A DNA stretch of 64,000 nucleotides from Clostridia bacterium (GCA_017453255.1 JAFTKN010000027.1:1-64000), one strand, 5' to 3'. Counted from the first letter of the stretch, positions 44,045 through 53,089 are shown. Made by a program: numbers and translations. The notes: generated by a model not told the origin, from the sequence alone.

Positions 44045-44413
44045 ATGGCTCGTATAGCTGGTGTTGATATTCCGAACGCAAAGCGTGTTGAAATTGCTTT
44101 AACATATATTTACGGTATCGGATTAAAGAGCGCACAGGACATTCTTGCTAAGACAGGAATCAACCCTGATACACGCGCTAAAGATTTGACAGAAGATGAA
44201 ATCGCGAAGCTTCGTGATGAAATCGAAACAAATTATCACGTTGAGGGTGAGCTTCGTAGAGAGGTAGCTCTTAACATTAAGCGTCTAGTTGAAATCAACT
44301 GCTATCGTGGAACTAGACATAGAAAAGGTCTTCCAGTAAGAGGACAAAGAACAAAGACAAATGCAAGAACTCGTAAGGGTCCTGCAAAGACGATAGCTAA
44401 CAAGAAGAAATAA
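44045..44413 (+). CDS. rpsM: 30S ribosomal protein S13
   Basis: 122 residues. [20 protein letters not shown] and [19 protein letters not shown] are intact. S13 touches P-site tRNA and forms bridges to 50S. Confidence 0.97.
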   Translation: MARIAGVDIPNAKRVEIALTYIYGIGLKSAQDILAKTGINPDTRAKDLTEDEIAKLRDEIETNYHVEGELRREVALNIKRLVEINCYRGTRHRKGLPVRGQRTKTNARTRKGPAKTIANKKK

Positions 44414-44426
44414 GGAGTGTAGCGAA

Positions 44427-44816
44427 ATGGCTGAAAAGAGAGTAACAAGAAAACGCCGTGAGCGCAAGAATATTGAAAAGGGTGCAGCACACATCAGCTC
44501 AACCTTTAACAATACTATTGTAACAATCACAGACGTTTACGGAAACGCAATTTCATGGGCATCTGCTGGTGAACTTGGTTACAAGGGTTCAAGAAAATCC
44601 ACACCATTTGCTGCACAGATGGCTGCAGAGGCTGCTGCTAAGGCTGCAATGGAGCATGGTATGAAGACAGTTGAGGTTTACGTTAAGGGACCTGGTCAAG
44701 GTCGTGAGAGCGCAATTCGTGCACTTTCCACAGCAGGACTTCAGGTTACAATGATTAAAGACGTAACTCCAATTCCTCACAATGGTTGCAGACCACCAAA
44801 GCGCAGACGCGTATAA
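44427..44816 (+). CDS. rpsK: 30S ribosomal protein S11
   Basis: 129 residues. [36 protein letters not shown] and [12 protein letters not shown] are the known signs. S11 shapes the 30S platform. Confidence 0.97.
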   Translation: MAEKRVTRKRRERKNIEKGAAHISSTFNNTIVTITDVYGNAISWASAGELGYKGSRKSTPFAAQMAAEAAAKAAMEHGMKTVEVYVKGPGQGRESAIRALSTAGLQVTMIKDVTPIPHNGCRPPKRRRV

Positions 44817-44838
44817 TTCTAATAGGAGGAATAACAAA

Positions 44839-45486
44839 ATGGCAAGATATACAGGACCTTCATGCAAGCTTTGTCGTAGAGAAGGTGTAAAGCTTTACCT
44901 TAAGGGTGAAAGATGCACATCAGACAAGTGCGCATTTAATAGAAGAAAGAGAACTGAAGGCAAGTCTGAAGTTATCTCAGCTCCCGGACAGCACGGTGCA
45001 GCTCGTAAGAAGCTCACTGAGTACGGAATGCAGCTTCGTGAAAAGCAGAAGGCAAAAAGATATTATGGCGTTCTTGAAAAGCAATTCAAGAGCTACTACA
45101 CAAAGGCTGATAACCAAGAGGGTATCGCAGGTGAGAACCTTCTCCGCCTTCTTGAAAGAAGACTTGATAATGTAGTATATAGAATGGGCCTTGCAAATAG
45201 CCATAAGGAAGCTCGTCAATTAGTGCTTCATGGTCACTTTACATTAAATGGCCACAAGGCAAACATTCCATCTATCCTTGTTAAGGTTGGTGACGTTGTT
45301 GCAGTAAAGGAAACTGACTCAACAAAGATCAAGGGTCTTATCGAGGCTATGGGTGACAGGGTTGCTCCAAAATGGCTTGAGGTTGATACAAATGCAGGTG
45401 TGGCTAAGGTTGTAGCTATGCCAGAGCGTGACGATATCGACTTCGCAATCAATGAGCAGCTCATTATCGAACTTTACTCGAAATAA
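44839..45486 (+). CDS. rpsD: 30S ribosomal protein S4, zinc type
   Basis: 215 residues. The start is the ATG at 44839 ([16 protein letters not shown]), after TAGGAGGA; a longer frame begins inside rpsK. Cys in CKLC, ERCTS and KCAF near the N-terminus suggest a zinc site. The S4 RNA-binding domain lies at about 100-160 ([26 protein letters not shown] in the sequence). A 183-base folded spacer follows. Confidence 0.97.
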   Translation: MARYTGPSCKLCRREGVKLYLKGERCTSDKCAFNRRKRTEGKSEVISAPGQHGAARKKLTEYGMQLREKQKAKRYYGVLEKQFKSYYTKADNQEGIAGENLLRLLERRLDNVVYRMGLANSHKEARQLVLHGHFTLNGHKANIPSILVKVGDVVAVKETDSTKIKGLIEAMGDRVAPKWLEVDTNAGVAKVVAMPERDDIDFAINEQLIIELYSK

Positions 45487-45669
45487 TAACTCTTTGTCGG
45501 CTGTACTCCTCTGCGAATTTTGCAGGGGGTATAGGTCGCATAACGACTTTGGGTATTGTCCGACATCAATGTTATGTAACACAGTATTAGTATTAATGCT
45601 AATCGAAACCGCTTCCCAAAAGGGAAAATGTCCAATTGCATAAATTGAATTTTAGGAGGGTTATTAATT
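45487..45669 (+). promoter_or_regulatory. Structured spacer between rpsD and rpoA
   Basis: TGTCGG (45495-45500) pairs over distance with CCGACA (45560-45565), enclosing a TCCTCTGC/GCAGGGGG stem (45507-45514, 45522-45529). The 3-prime half is less ordered and ends in TAGGAGGG. S4 regulates the alpha operon in E. coli and rpsD in Bacillus; a link here is inference. Confidence 0.6.
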
Positions 45670-46641
45670 ATGATGATAGAAATCGAAAAGCCGAACATTA
45701 CAATTGTTGGTGAAAGCGAGGACGGTAAGAAGGGTAAATTCGTTATCGAGCCTCTTGAGAGAGGCTTTGGTACAACACTTGGAAACTCACTTAGAAGAGT
45801 GCTTATTAGCTCACTTCCAGGCTACGCAGTTAGTGCTATCAAGATTGATGGTGTTTTACACGAGATTTCAAGCCTTGAGGGTGTAACTGAGGATATTACT
45901 GAGATTGTACTTAATGTTAAGAGCATTGTTGCAAAGATTCGTTCAAACGATTCTGTAAAGACAGCTTACATTGATAAGGTTGGTCCTTGCGTAGTTACAG
46001 CAGGTGACATTAACTATGATGACGAATTAGAAATTCTTAATCCAGAGCTTCCAATCGCCACACTTAGCGAGGGTACTCGTTTCTATATGGAGCTTATTAT
46101 TGAGCGTGGACGTGGTTATGTTTCACAGGAAAAGAACAAGAATGACCACTTGAAGTCAAATATTGCAGTGCCAATCGGTACTATCTTTGTTGACTCAATC
46201 TACACACCTGTTTATAATGTAAGCTACAATGTAGAAAATACAAGAGTAGGAAGCATTGCCGACTATGATAAATTGACAGTAGAAGTAGAGACAGACGGCA
46301 CCATTAGGGCAACAGATGCAATTTCACTTGCAGCCAAGGTACTCAACGATCATTTCACCTTGTTTGTAGATCTCTCAGACGAGGCAAGAAACGCTGAAAC
46401 AATGGTTGAGCGTGAGGAAACTAAGAAAGAAAAATATCTTGAAATGACTATTGAGGAGCTTGACTTGTCTGTACGTAGCTTCAATTGCTTGAAGCGTGCA
46501 GGCATTGATACCGTTGAAGACCTAATCAATCGTACAGAGGACGATATGATTAAGTTTAAGAACCTCGGTAAGAAATCCCTCGATGAGGTTAAAAACAAAC
46601 TTGACTCCCTCGGTCTTTCACTCCGTAAGGAAGAGGACTAA
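45670..46641 (+). CDS. rpoA: RNA polymerase alpha subunit
   Basis: 323 residues. The N-terminal dimer domain (about 1-230) has [21 protein letters not shown] [15 protein letters not shown]. The C-terminal domain (about 255-320) has [17 protein letters not shown] and [11 protein letters not shown], which contact UP elements and activators. Two adjacent ATGs exist; 45670 has the better distance (nine bases) to GGAGGG. Confidence 0.97.
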   Translation: MMIEIEKPNITIVGESEDGKKGKFVIEPLERGFGTTLGNSLRRVLISSLPGYAVSAIKIDGVLHEISSLEGVTEDITEIVLNVKSIVAKIRSNDSVKTAYIDKVGPCVVTAGDINYDDELEILNPELPIATLSEGTRFYMELIIERGRGYVSQEKNKNDHLKSNIAVPIGTIFVDSIYTPVYNVSYNVENTRVGSIADYDKLTVEVETDGTIRATDAISLAAKVLNDHFTLFVDLSDEARNAETMVEREETKKEKYLEMTIEELDLSVRSFNCLKRAGIDTVEDLINRTEDDMIKFKNLGKKSLDEVKNKLDSLGLSLRKEED

Positions 46642-46694
46642 TAGGGCATTTGAGCAATCGGCTCATATAAATATCGGCAAAGGAGGACAAATCA

Positions 46695-47039
46695 ATGCCA
46701 GGAACAAGAAAACTCGGCAGAACAACAGAGCACAGAAACGCTATGCTTCGTGGAATGGTTACATTGCTTCTTGAAAAGGGCGCAATCGAAACAACTCTTT
46801 CAAGAGCTAAGGAGCTTCGTTGTGTTGCTGATAAGATGATAACACTCGGCAAGAAGGAAACACTTGCTGCTCGTAGAGATGCTCTTGCTTACATCACAAA
46901 GGAAGATGTAGTTAAGAAGCTCTTTGACGAAATCGCACCAAAATATGCTGATAGAGTAGGTGGATATACACAGATTTATAAGCTCGGTCCAAGACGTGGC
47001 GACGCTGCTGAAATGGCTCTTATAAAGCTTGCTGACTAA
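46695..47039 (+). CDS. rplQ: 50S ribosomal protein L17
   Basis: 114 residues, the last gene of the superoperon. [19 protein letters not shown] and [17 protein letters not shown] are typical. AAAGGAGGA precedes it. The usual ecfA-ecfT-truA genes of Clostridia do not follow. Confidence 0.97.
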   Translation: MPGTRKLGRTTEHRNAMLRGMVTLLLEKGAIETTLSRAKELRCVADKMITLGKKETLAARRDALAYITKEDVVKKLFDEIAPKYADRVGGYTQIYKLGPRRGDAAEMALIKLAD

Positions 47040-47053
47040 TTGTCAAACATAAT

Positions 47054-47083
47054 AAAAAAGAAGTGGAAAACCACTTCTTTTTT
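47054..47083. terminator. Bidirectional terminator after rplQ
   Basis: AAAAAAGAAGTGG and CCACTTCTTTTTT form a perfect 13-bp stem with an AAAA loop. T-runs exist on both strands, so it also ends the convergent lipoprotein gene. Confidence 0.88.
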
Positions 47084-47466
47084 TATTTATCAGTTTTTTC
47101 AGAGCTATGCTCGTTTTCGTTTTCGTTTTTAGGTGTATCGCTGTCATTATCCTTTTTCTTGTGGAAGCACGGGTGACAAAAGCTTGTTCTTTTACAATGT
47201 GGACACTTAAAAAGACGAGAGCCACAAAAATGAACAGTCCAAAGCAGATTATACCATTTTGTCGGCTTAAATTCCTTTTCACACTTAGGACAAATATAGG
47301 TTCTTTTAAAAATAAAGTAGCCAGAAATAATTAGAATAATAATTACAAATAGAGTGACAGGAATTGCAATATAATACCAAGGCACGTCATATCTTTCGTT
47401 TCCCCAGCTTACCTCACAGGATGTAAGAGTAAGCATAAGTAATGCTAATGTAATTAATATTTTCAT
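47083..47466 (-). CDS. Small lipoprotein-like membrane protein with zinc ribbon
   Basis: A 127-residue protein of unknown role. Residues 1-17 look like a lipoprotein signal ending in the lipobox LTSC. A second membrane helix lies at about 32-54. After it come CPKC, CGSR, CPHC and CHPC, enough cysteines and histidines for a zinc-ribbon pair, then a charged acidic tail. The ATG at 47466 has GGGAG about nine bases upstream. It is convergent with the ribosomal operon. Confidence 0.65.
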   Translation of the reverse strand: MKILITLALLMLTLTSCEVSWGNERYDVPWYYIAIPVTLFVIIILIISGYFIFKRTYICPKCEKEFKPTKWYNLLWTVHFCGSRLFKCPHCKRTSFCHPCFHKKKDNDSDTPKNENENEHSSEKTDK

Positions 47467-47706
47467 AAGTATCACTCCCTTCATAATTATTATATCACAC
47501 AGTAAAATTCAGTTCAATGATTTTGATAAAAAAATTAATAATATAGTTTTTTAAAAACATATGAACATATTAGCATATTATAATGTAATTAAAATAATAC
47601 AGAATTCTGCCTTTTTGTGTTGATATATAGTCAAAAATATGGTAAATTATAGATAAGATTAAGACTTCCCTTGTGAGGGAAGACATTAAAAGTAACAAAA
47701 CAGAAA

Positions 47707-47880
47707 ATAGATTTCTCGACTACGCTCGAAATGACAGGGTTGGTGCGTGGCTTTTCGCCTGTGCTCGGAATGACAGGGTTGGTGCGAGATTTTTCGCCTG
47801 TGCTCGAAATGATAGGGTTAGTGCGAGATTTCATCAATTTGTCATCTCGACCGAGCTTGCGAGTGGAGAGATCTATTAAA
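47707..47880 (+). repeat. Repeat array, left copy 1
   Basis: About 174 bases made of three kinds of subunit: one with TCTCGACTACGCTCGAAATG, repeated variants of GTGCTCGAAATGACAGGGTT, and one with CATCTCGACCGAGCTTGCGA near the end. It is followed by a near copy at a period of 192 bases. Open frames here are made by the repeats and are not genes. Confidence 0.85.
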
Positions 47881-47928
47881 AAGTAACTAATTAGAAAAAT
47901 AGATTTCTCGACTACGCTCGAAATGACA
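47862..47928 (+). repeat. 67-bp exact inverted repeat, left arm
   Basis: Base-by-base comparison shows that these 67 bases equal the reverse complement of 50467-50533. The two arms are 2.5 kb apart and enclose only the GH78-like gene. Confidence 0.88.
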
Positions 47929-48073
47929 GGGTAGGTGCGTGGCTTTTTGTATGTGCTCGAAATGACAGGGTTAGTGCGAGATTTTTCGCCTGTGCTCGAA
48001 ATGACAGGGTTGGCGCGAGATTTTCATCAATTTGTCATCTCGACCGAGCTTGCGAGTGGAGAGATCTATTAAA
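47899..48073 (+). repeat. Repeat array, left copy 2
   Basis: A near copy of 47707-47880, with a few base changes. Its end lies 28 bases before the GH78-like start. The linker 47862-47928 between and into this copy is found again, inverted, at 50467-50533. Confidence 0.85.
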
Positions 48074-48101
48074 TTTAATCTAAATTAAAGAGGTTATATT
48101 T

Positions 48102-50114
48102 ATGGCAAAATGGATTTGGCATCCTGGTAGCTTTGAGCTTTATCACAGTATGCTTTTACATAACAGAAGAACGAGAACAAGAAGATATAAAAAGGACACC
48201 CCATCTGACCGACAAGGTCAGACAAGGTCACTATATTACCCTCCAATGTGGCGAGTAGATGGGCCAAGCCACAATGCTTGCCTTGAAAAAACTGCCGAAA
48301 TTTTTGAGCCTGAGGTGGTTGAGCTATTTTCTAATACAAAATGTGCTTCAATCATAGTCGATGGTATGTACTATAATGTAGGCACTAAAATTAAGCTAAA
48401 CGAGGGTAAGCACACGGTTCGAGTTGAGGGCTTCAAGGCTGAAAGCTTTCCTGCCTTTTACGTAACTGGTAACGTCTTTGCATCAAGCAGAGATTATAAG
48501 GTGGTTTCCCACGACGAGAAAAATGGTGTTAGCGCAGGAGAAAGTGAGCTATACACCAAGCAAAGCGACAATGTAGAGGTATTTAAGTTTTCTTATAAAA
48601 GGGTTGAGCCTACTAATGTTACTAAGTTAAACGGTGGCGTGCTTTACGATTTTGGTAGAGAGCAGTTTGCAAAAATCAAGGTAAAAAGCAAGATTGTTGA
48701 TAGCGTAACTCTCTATTTAGGCGAGTCATATGAGGAGGCAACTGACACTGATTTTACCCACATAGTTTTAAATGCAGAGCTTAAAAATGGGTGCTATGAA
48801 TCAAGCGCATCTGCCTTTCGATACATTTTTGTTCCCTGTCAAAAGGAAATAGAATTAAGTGCAAGGCTTGAATATTTACCAATTAAAAATAGAGGTAGCT
48901 TTAGGTGCGATGACCCACTAATAAACAAGCTATGGGACGTTTGTGCATACACAATGCTACTTAACTCCCGTGAGGGCTTTTTCGATGGAATAAAGCGTGA
49001 TAGATGGATATGGAGTGGTGATGCGTATCAAAGCTATATAGTAAACTATTACCTCGGCTTTGACAAGGATATTGTTAAACGAACAATCAGAGCATTAAGA
49101 GGCGCTGACCCTATTAAAAAGCATATAAACACAATAACCGACTACACATTTTTCTGGCTGATTTCCATTTGGGATTATTACTTCTATACAGGTGATAAGG
49201 ACTTTTTAGAGGATATTTACGTTGATATAAAGGCAGTTTTAACCTTTATTGAGGGTAGGCTCTCAAGTGACGGAATGTTTGAAAGAAAGCCAGATGATTG
49301 GGTGTTTATGGACTGGTCCACCTTTGATAGCGACGGACCTATTTGTGCAGAGCAAATGGTTCTTGCAAAGGCGTATGAAAGCGTATCAAAAATTGCCGAG
49401 CTTTTAGGGGATAACGACCTTTCAGATAGAACAAGAAAGCAAAGCGAGTATATTGTTAAGCAGGTAAATAAGCTATACTGGTCTAAGGAAAAGGGTGCTT
49501 TTGTTGACTCCTACAGGTCAGGGAAAGAAAATGTAACAAGGCACGCAAATATTCTTGCAATTTTGTTTGGCTATACCTCTAAGATTAGAGAAAAAAGCAT
49601 AATCAAAAACGTAATCTATAACGATAAAATTACACCAATTACAACCCCATATTTTGAATTTTACGAGCTTGATTCAATGTGTAAAATAGGCGATACTGAA
49701 TATATGACAGATATGCTAAATAGCTACTGGGGAAAGATGCTTAGCTTAGGTGCAACTACCATTTGGGAGGAGTTTGACCCAACAAAAAATGGAATAGAGC
49801 ACTACGAAATGTATGGTGGAAAATATGAAAAGAGCCTCTGTCACGCTTGGGGTGCGTCGCCCATATATCTTTTAGGAAAATATGCCCTTGGTGTAAGACC
49901 AACAAAGGCAGGCTATGAGGAATATGAGGTAAGACCCCAAAAAATGGCTTTTGGTAGCTTTGAGGGTAGGGTTCCAACTCCAAAGGGAGAAATTTATGTT
50001 AAATTTAGCGACACAGGGTGCGAGGTTTTGTCCCCACTCGATAACGGAACGCTCATTATAAAGGGCAAGGAATATAAAATTCCAAGGAACCAAAGACTAA
50101 AGATAAAATTCTAA
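48102..50114 (+). CDS. Alpha-L-rhamnosidase-like glycoside hydrolase (GH78 type), second copy
   Basis: A 670-residue cytoplasmic enzyme. An N-terminal beta region (about 1-265) opens with AKWIWHPGSFEL; an (alpha/alpha)6 barrel (about 270-600) follows, then a C-terminal beta domain (about 600-670) with GVRPTKAGYEEYEVRP. GIKRDRWIWSGDAYQS (about 300) holds the acidic residues of the GH78 site, and TTIWEEFDP (about 551) the second acid. It is diverged from the enzyme at 9859. Codons 37-43 contain an exact tandem 10-bp repeat (48211-48230). AGAGG precedes the ATG. The gene is alone between repeat arrays in opposite orientation. Confidence 0.82.
   Translation: MAKWIWHPGSFELYHSMLLHNRRTRTRRYKKDTPSDRQGQTRSLYYPPMWRVDGPSHNACLEKTAEIFEPEVVELFSNTKCASIIVDGMYYNVGTKIKLNEGKHTVRVEGFKAESFPAFYVTGNVFASSRDYKVVSHDEKNGVSAGESELYTKQSDNVEVFKFSYKRVEPTNVTKLNGGVLYDFGREQFAKIKVKSKIVDSVTLYLGESYEEATDTDFTHIVLNAELKNGCYESSASAFRYIFVPCQKEIELSARLEYLPIKNRGSFRCDDPLINKLWDVCAYTMLLNSREGFFDGIKRDRWIWSGDAYQSYIVNYYLGFDKDIVKRTIRALRGADPIKKHINTITDYTFFWLISIWDYYFYTGDKDFLEDIYVDIKAVLTFIEGRLSSDGMFERKPDDWVFMDWSTFDSDGPICAEQMVLAKAYESVSKIAELLGDNDLSDRTRKQSEYIVKQVNKLYWSKEKGAFVDSYRSGKENVTRHANILAILFGYTSKIREKSIIKNVIYNDKITPITTPYFEFYELDSMCKIGDTEYMTDMLNSYWGKMLSLGATTIWEEFDPTKNGIEHYEMYGGKYEKSLCHAWGASPIYLLGKYALGVRPTKAGYEEYEVRPQKMAFGSFEGRVPTPKGEIYVKFSDTGCEVLSPLDNGTLIIKGKEYKIPRNQRLKIKF
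48211..48230 (+). repeat. 10-bp tandem repeat inside the coding region
   Basis: GACAAGGTCA occurs twice in a row. Gain or loss of one unit shifts the frame. The flanking CTGACC/GGTCAG (48205-48210, 48216-48221) also forms a small hairpin. Confidence 0.8.
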
Positions 50115-50116
50115 CA

Positions 50117-50151
50117 AAAAAGGGCACAAAATGTAAAATTGTGCCCTTTTT
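50117..50151 (+). terminator. Terminator of the second GH78-like gene
   Basis: A perfect 13-bp stem (50117-50129 with 50139-50151) ending in CCCTTTTT. Confidence 0.85.
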
Positions 50152-50336
50152 GCCTAACCACGTGTCTGTGCTTTGAGCAATCCGAAAAATTTCATGCACA
50201 CAAGATGTCATTTTGAGCGTAGTCGAGAACATACTGCCAACCGTTGTCATTTCAAGCACAGGCGAAAAATCTTGCACCAACCCTGTCATTTCGAGCGTAG
50301 CCGAGAAATCTATTTTTTGTCAACTAACTTCTAAAG

Positions 50337-50373
50337 CCTTCCCCAGCTGGGGAAGGGGGACCACCTTTGGTGG
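50337..50373. repeat. Palindromic intergenic element
   Basis: CCTTCCCCAGCTGGGGAAGG (50337-50356) is a perfect 20-base palindrome, followed by CCACC-TTT-GGTGG (50361-50373) and GATGAGGTG. I recall similar double-hairpin elements between genes in gut Clostridia. It lies inside the right repeat array. Confidence 0.7.
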
Positions 50374-50466
50374 TGGATGAGGTGTAAAAAACTTACGTTT
50401 TAATAGATCTCTCCACTCGCAAGCTCGGTCGAGATGACAGAGGGGGGGAAGACACGCACCTAACAT

Positions 50467-50533
50467 TGTCATTTCGAGCGTAGTCGAGAAATCTATTTTT
50501 CTAATTAGTTACTTTTTAATAGATCTCTCCACT
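50467..50533 (-). repeat. 67-bp exact inverted repeat, right arm
   Basis: Reverse complement of 47862-47928 with no difference by eye. Confidence 0.88.
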
Positions 50534-50615
50534 TACGTTGTTCGGTCGAGATGACAATTTGGTGCTTTTGGTCGAGATGACAAAGTTGCAACGGTTGCTT
50601 TGTGTTAAAAAACAA

Positions 50616-50640
50616 AAAAGACGACAAAATGTCGTCTTTT
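50616..50640 (-). terminator. Terminator of pfkA
   Basis: AAAAGACGACA and TGTCGTCTTTT pair around AAA; on the minus strand TTTTTTGTTTTTTAA follows. Confidence 0.85.
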
Positions 50641-50651
50641 CAATTTGCGTT

Positions 50652-51719
50652 TTAGCAAGAAACTCCGTTTACAACCTCATACATATCAGTAAAGTACTTA
50701 CGGCGCTCAGCACAAATAGCTTCCATTTCCTTGATTTGCTCAGGTGTGAATTTATCAAGGTCGCCGTCCTTTAATTTGCCCTTATACATTCTGTCAAGAA
50801 TTAAAGCAAACTTAATTTCCATAGGAACAATCTCGTCGTGTCTTGAGCAGATAACAACATCGCTAACACCATCTAAAAGCAACTGAACAGCCTTATAGCC
50901 ACTCTTTGAAGCGAAGTTTCTATCAGCAAGAGTAGGAATACCACCTCTTACAATGTGAGCAGGACGAACAAATCTTGCCTCAATTCCTGTATTGTCCTCA
51001 ATTTCCTTAACAAGTCCTTCACTAAATTCAGCACCAAGACCCTCAGCAACAACTACAATAAAGCTTCTTTGTCCGTTAGCCCTTGCCTCGTTCATCTTTT
51101 TAAAGAGGTTAGCCTTATCAAAAGGAATTTCATTTATAGCAACACCAATAGCGTTTAAAGCAAGACCAGTTTCGATAGCGATATAGCCAGCATGCCTACC
51201 CATAACCTCTATAACCATACAACGAGCATGGCTCTCACTTGTATCTCTTAGCCTGTCACCAATGGCAAGAACTGTATTCATAGCTGTATCATATCCAACA
51301 GTAATATCAGTTGCAGTAATATCGTTATCAATAGTACCACTAACACCGATACAAGGAATACCTCTGATGCTTAAATCAGTAGCACCTCTGAATGTACCAT
51401 CACCACCGATAGCAACAATACCGTCAATGTTGTGCTTCTTACAGGTAGCAATAGCCTTTTGCATACCAGCCTCATATTTAAACTCATCACAACGGTCAGA
51501 GTAGAGCATAGTACCACCCTTTGAAGCAATATCGGCAACGTCGATTTTATTTAAAGGACGAATTTTATCATTAATAAGTCCTGAATAACCACCTAAAATA
51601 CCAACAACGCTAACACCCTTATCAATAGCGGCGCAGGTAACTGCCTTAATAGCAGCATTCATTCCAGGAGCGTCACCACCTGAGGTAAGAACTCCAATTT
51701 TTCTAAACTTCTTTTCCAT
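50652..51719 (-). CDS. pfkA: ATP-dependent 6-phosphofructokinase
   Basis: Makes fructose 1,6-bisphosphate, 355 residues, longer than the common 320. GGDAPGMNAAIKA binds ATP; GGDGTFRGA and SGTIDNDI carry Gly at the two sites where PPi-dependent forms have Asp and Lys, so ATP is the likely donor. The catalytic Asp is in TIDND. MGRHAGYIA and IVVVAEG are also present. It is alone, followed by a terminator. Confidence 0.95.
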   Translation of the reverse strand: MEKKFRKIGVLTSGGDAPGMNAAIKAVTCAAIDKGVSVVGILGGYSGLINDKIRPLNKIDVADIASKGGTMLYSDRCDEFKYEAGMQKAIATCKKHNIDGIVAIGGDGTFRGATDLSIRGIPCIGVSGTIDNDITATDITVGYDTAMNTVLAIGDRLRDTSESHARCMVIEVMGRHAGYIAIETGLALNAIGVAINEIPFDKANLFKKMNEARANGQRSFIVVVAEGLGAEFSEGLVKEIEDNTGIEARFVRPAHIVRGGIPTLADRNFASKSGYKAVQLLLDGVSDVVICSRHDEIVPMEIKFALILDRMYKGKLKDGDLDKFTPEQIKEMEAICAERRKYFTDMYEVVNGVSC

Positions 51720-51783
51720 TTTAAGCTCCTTAATTAGAAAATAAATTCAAACAAGGTAATTTTATCATAATATATATATAAAA

Positions 51784-52266
51784 TCAATACCTTTTGGTAA
51801 ATTTTTTTACTAACATTTTTGCTATCTTAAGGCATACAGCCTCTCTTATTTCATTACGTGAAAGGGTATTTGGAAAGCAAAGACGAATACTGTATAGACT
51901 ATTTTCAAGGAAAAAGCCACAGTAAACCGTTCCAACGGGATTTTTTTCAGTTCCACCAGTAGGGCCAGCAATACCTGTTAAGCTAATAGCAATATCACAT
52001 TTTAATAGCTCCTTAAGTCCCTTAGCCATCTCGGAGGCACATTCGTAGCTAACCTCTGTATATTTATCAATGGTTTCTTTTTTTACCTTAAGCACATTTA
52101 TTTTTACGTCGTTTGTGTAGGAAACAACGCCACCACATAAAACACTCGACGCGCCACTAACATTAGCAATTTTTGAGGCAAAAAGCCCACCAGTTAATGA
52201 CTCGGCAAAGCCAATAGTTAGCCCCTTTTCCTTTAAAAGTGAAACAAGATTAGAATAAACATCCAT
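51784..52266 (-). CDS. pncC: CinA C-terminal domain protein (NMN amidohydrolase)
   Basis: Deamidates nicotinamide mononucleotide to nicotinate mononucleotide in NAD salvage, 160 residues, one domain. FAESLTGGLFASKI, LCGGVVSYTNDVK, LTGIAGPTGG and VGTVYCGF are the conserved segments. The Ser of AESLTGG is the catalytic one. The ATG at 52266 has AAAGGAGAA upstream; eight earlier residues from 52290 are not needed. The N-terminal CinA domain is absent, as in stand-alone PncC. Confidence 0.92.
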   Translation of the reverse strand: MDVYSNLVSLLKEKGLTIGFAESLTGGLFASKIANVSGASSVLCGGVVSYTNDVKINVLKVKKETIDKYTEVSYECASEMAKGLKELLKCDIAISLTGIAGPTGGTEKNPVGTVYCGFFLENSLYSIRLCFPNTLSRNEIREAVCLKIAKMLVKKFTKRY

Positions 52267-52419
52267 AATAATTCTCCTTTTGTAAATCAAGCCATTTCAG
52301 CTCGATTTTCGTAAGACTATAATAATTTTACCACAAAGTAAAATATTTAGCAACAAATTTGAATAAATAATTGCATAATGGCTAATACTAAGCTGAAAAA
52401 CAAAAAAGGAAAAGAAAAA

Positions 52420-53034
52420 ATGAGATTTATTCTAAAAATTTTAGGTAGCATAATTATTTCAGTAATAGTATTTTTAGCACTAAGTAGCTTAATACCCTCA
52501 AAAAAGGATGTGGAAATTTTTAACTCAACAATAAGACTTCATGTCCTTGCTAATTCCGATTCGGAAAATGACCAAGCATTAAAGCTAAAGGTAAGGGACA
52601 AAATACTTGAAAGGGTAGTTACCTATGAGGCAAAAAACAAAAACGAGGCACTTGAAATAATTGAGGCAAAAAAGGAAGAATTGATTGAAATAGCCGAGGA
52701 CGTGGTTGAAAATGAGGGATATGACTATGATGTAAAAATAGAGGTTGGACTTGAGGACTATCCCACAAGATACTATGAGGATTTTGGCTTGCCAGCTGGA
52801 GTTTATACCTCGGTCAGAGTAATTATAGGAAGTGGCGAGGGACAAAACTGGTGGTGCGTGCTTTTTCCACCATTATGCACAAGCTCAGCTATTGAATACG
52901 ACAAGGAGAGTTATATCGACGTCGGCTTAACAAAGGACCAATATTCCTTAATTACAGGGGCAAATGGCGCATATAGGGTAAAATTCAAGCTAATTGAAAT
53001 GGCTTCCCAGCTTTTTGGCTTTAATTACGATTAA
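52420..53034 (+). CDS. spoIIR: Stage II sporulation protein R
   Basis: A 204-residue exported signal protein of the forespore that triggers pro-sigma-E processing through SpoIIGA in the mother cell. After a membrane/signal helix (about 3-24) come TIRLHVLANSDSENDQALKLKVRD and, near 140, NWWCVLFPPLC, both family marks. I prefer the ATG at 52420 (AAAAGGA nine bases upstream) to 52378, which lacks a site. Its presence points to an endospore former. Expression would be expected from sigma-F; I cannot mark the promoter with confidence. Confidence 0.93.
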   Translation: MRFILKILGSIIISVIVFLALSSLIPSKKDVEIFNSTIRLHVLANSDSENDQALKLKVRDKILERVVTYEAKNKNEALEIIEAKKEELIEIAEDVVENEGYDYDVKIEVGLEDYPTRYYEDFGLPAGVYTSVRVIIGSGEGQNWWCVLFPPLCTSSAIEYDKESYIDVGLTKDQYSLITGANGAYRVKFKLIEMASQLFGFNYD

Positions 53035-53071
53035 AATTTTTATTCAAAATTCACCATAAAAAACAAAAAAG

Positions 53072-53089
53072 TGCAGACACGTGTCTGCA
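53072..53089 (+). terminator. Terminator of spoIIR
   Basis: TGCAGACACGTGTCTGCA is a perfect 18-base palindrome with A-runs before and TTTTTT after. Confidence 0.8.

Larger units (their letters stand above)
50205..50590 (-). repeat. Repeat array, right side, inverted
   Basis: Carries the same subunits as 47707-48073, in the opposite orientation and scrambled order, for instance CATTTCGAGCGTAGTCGAGA (near 50470) and CTCGCAAGCTCGGTCGAGAT (near 50417). Spacer segments differ. It fills the gap to pfkA; no gene is supported. Confidence 0.8.

Noticed and set aside
44782..44838. Longer N-terminus for S4 beginning inside rpsK
   Set aside because: S4 of the zinc type starts MARYTGP, and the AGGAGG site lies just before that Met.
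47673..47879. 68-residue open frame with repeated ARNDR segments
   Set aside because: The repeats are the translation of the intergenic repeat array; there is no ribosome site and the second array copy breaks the frame.
47700..48075. CRISPR array
   Set aside because: The units are long, self-overlapping and not separated by unique spacers of even length; no cas genes.
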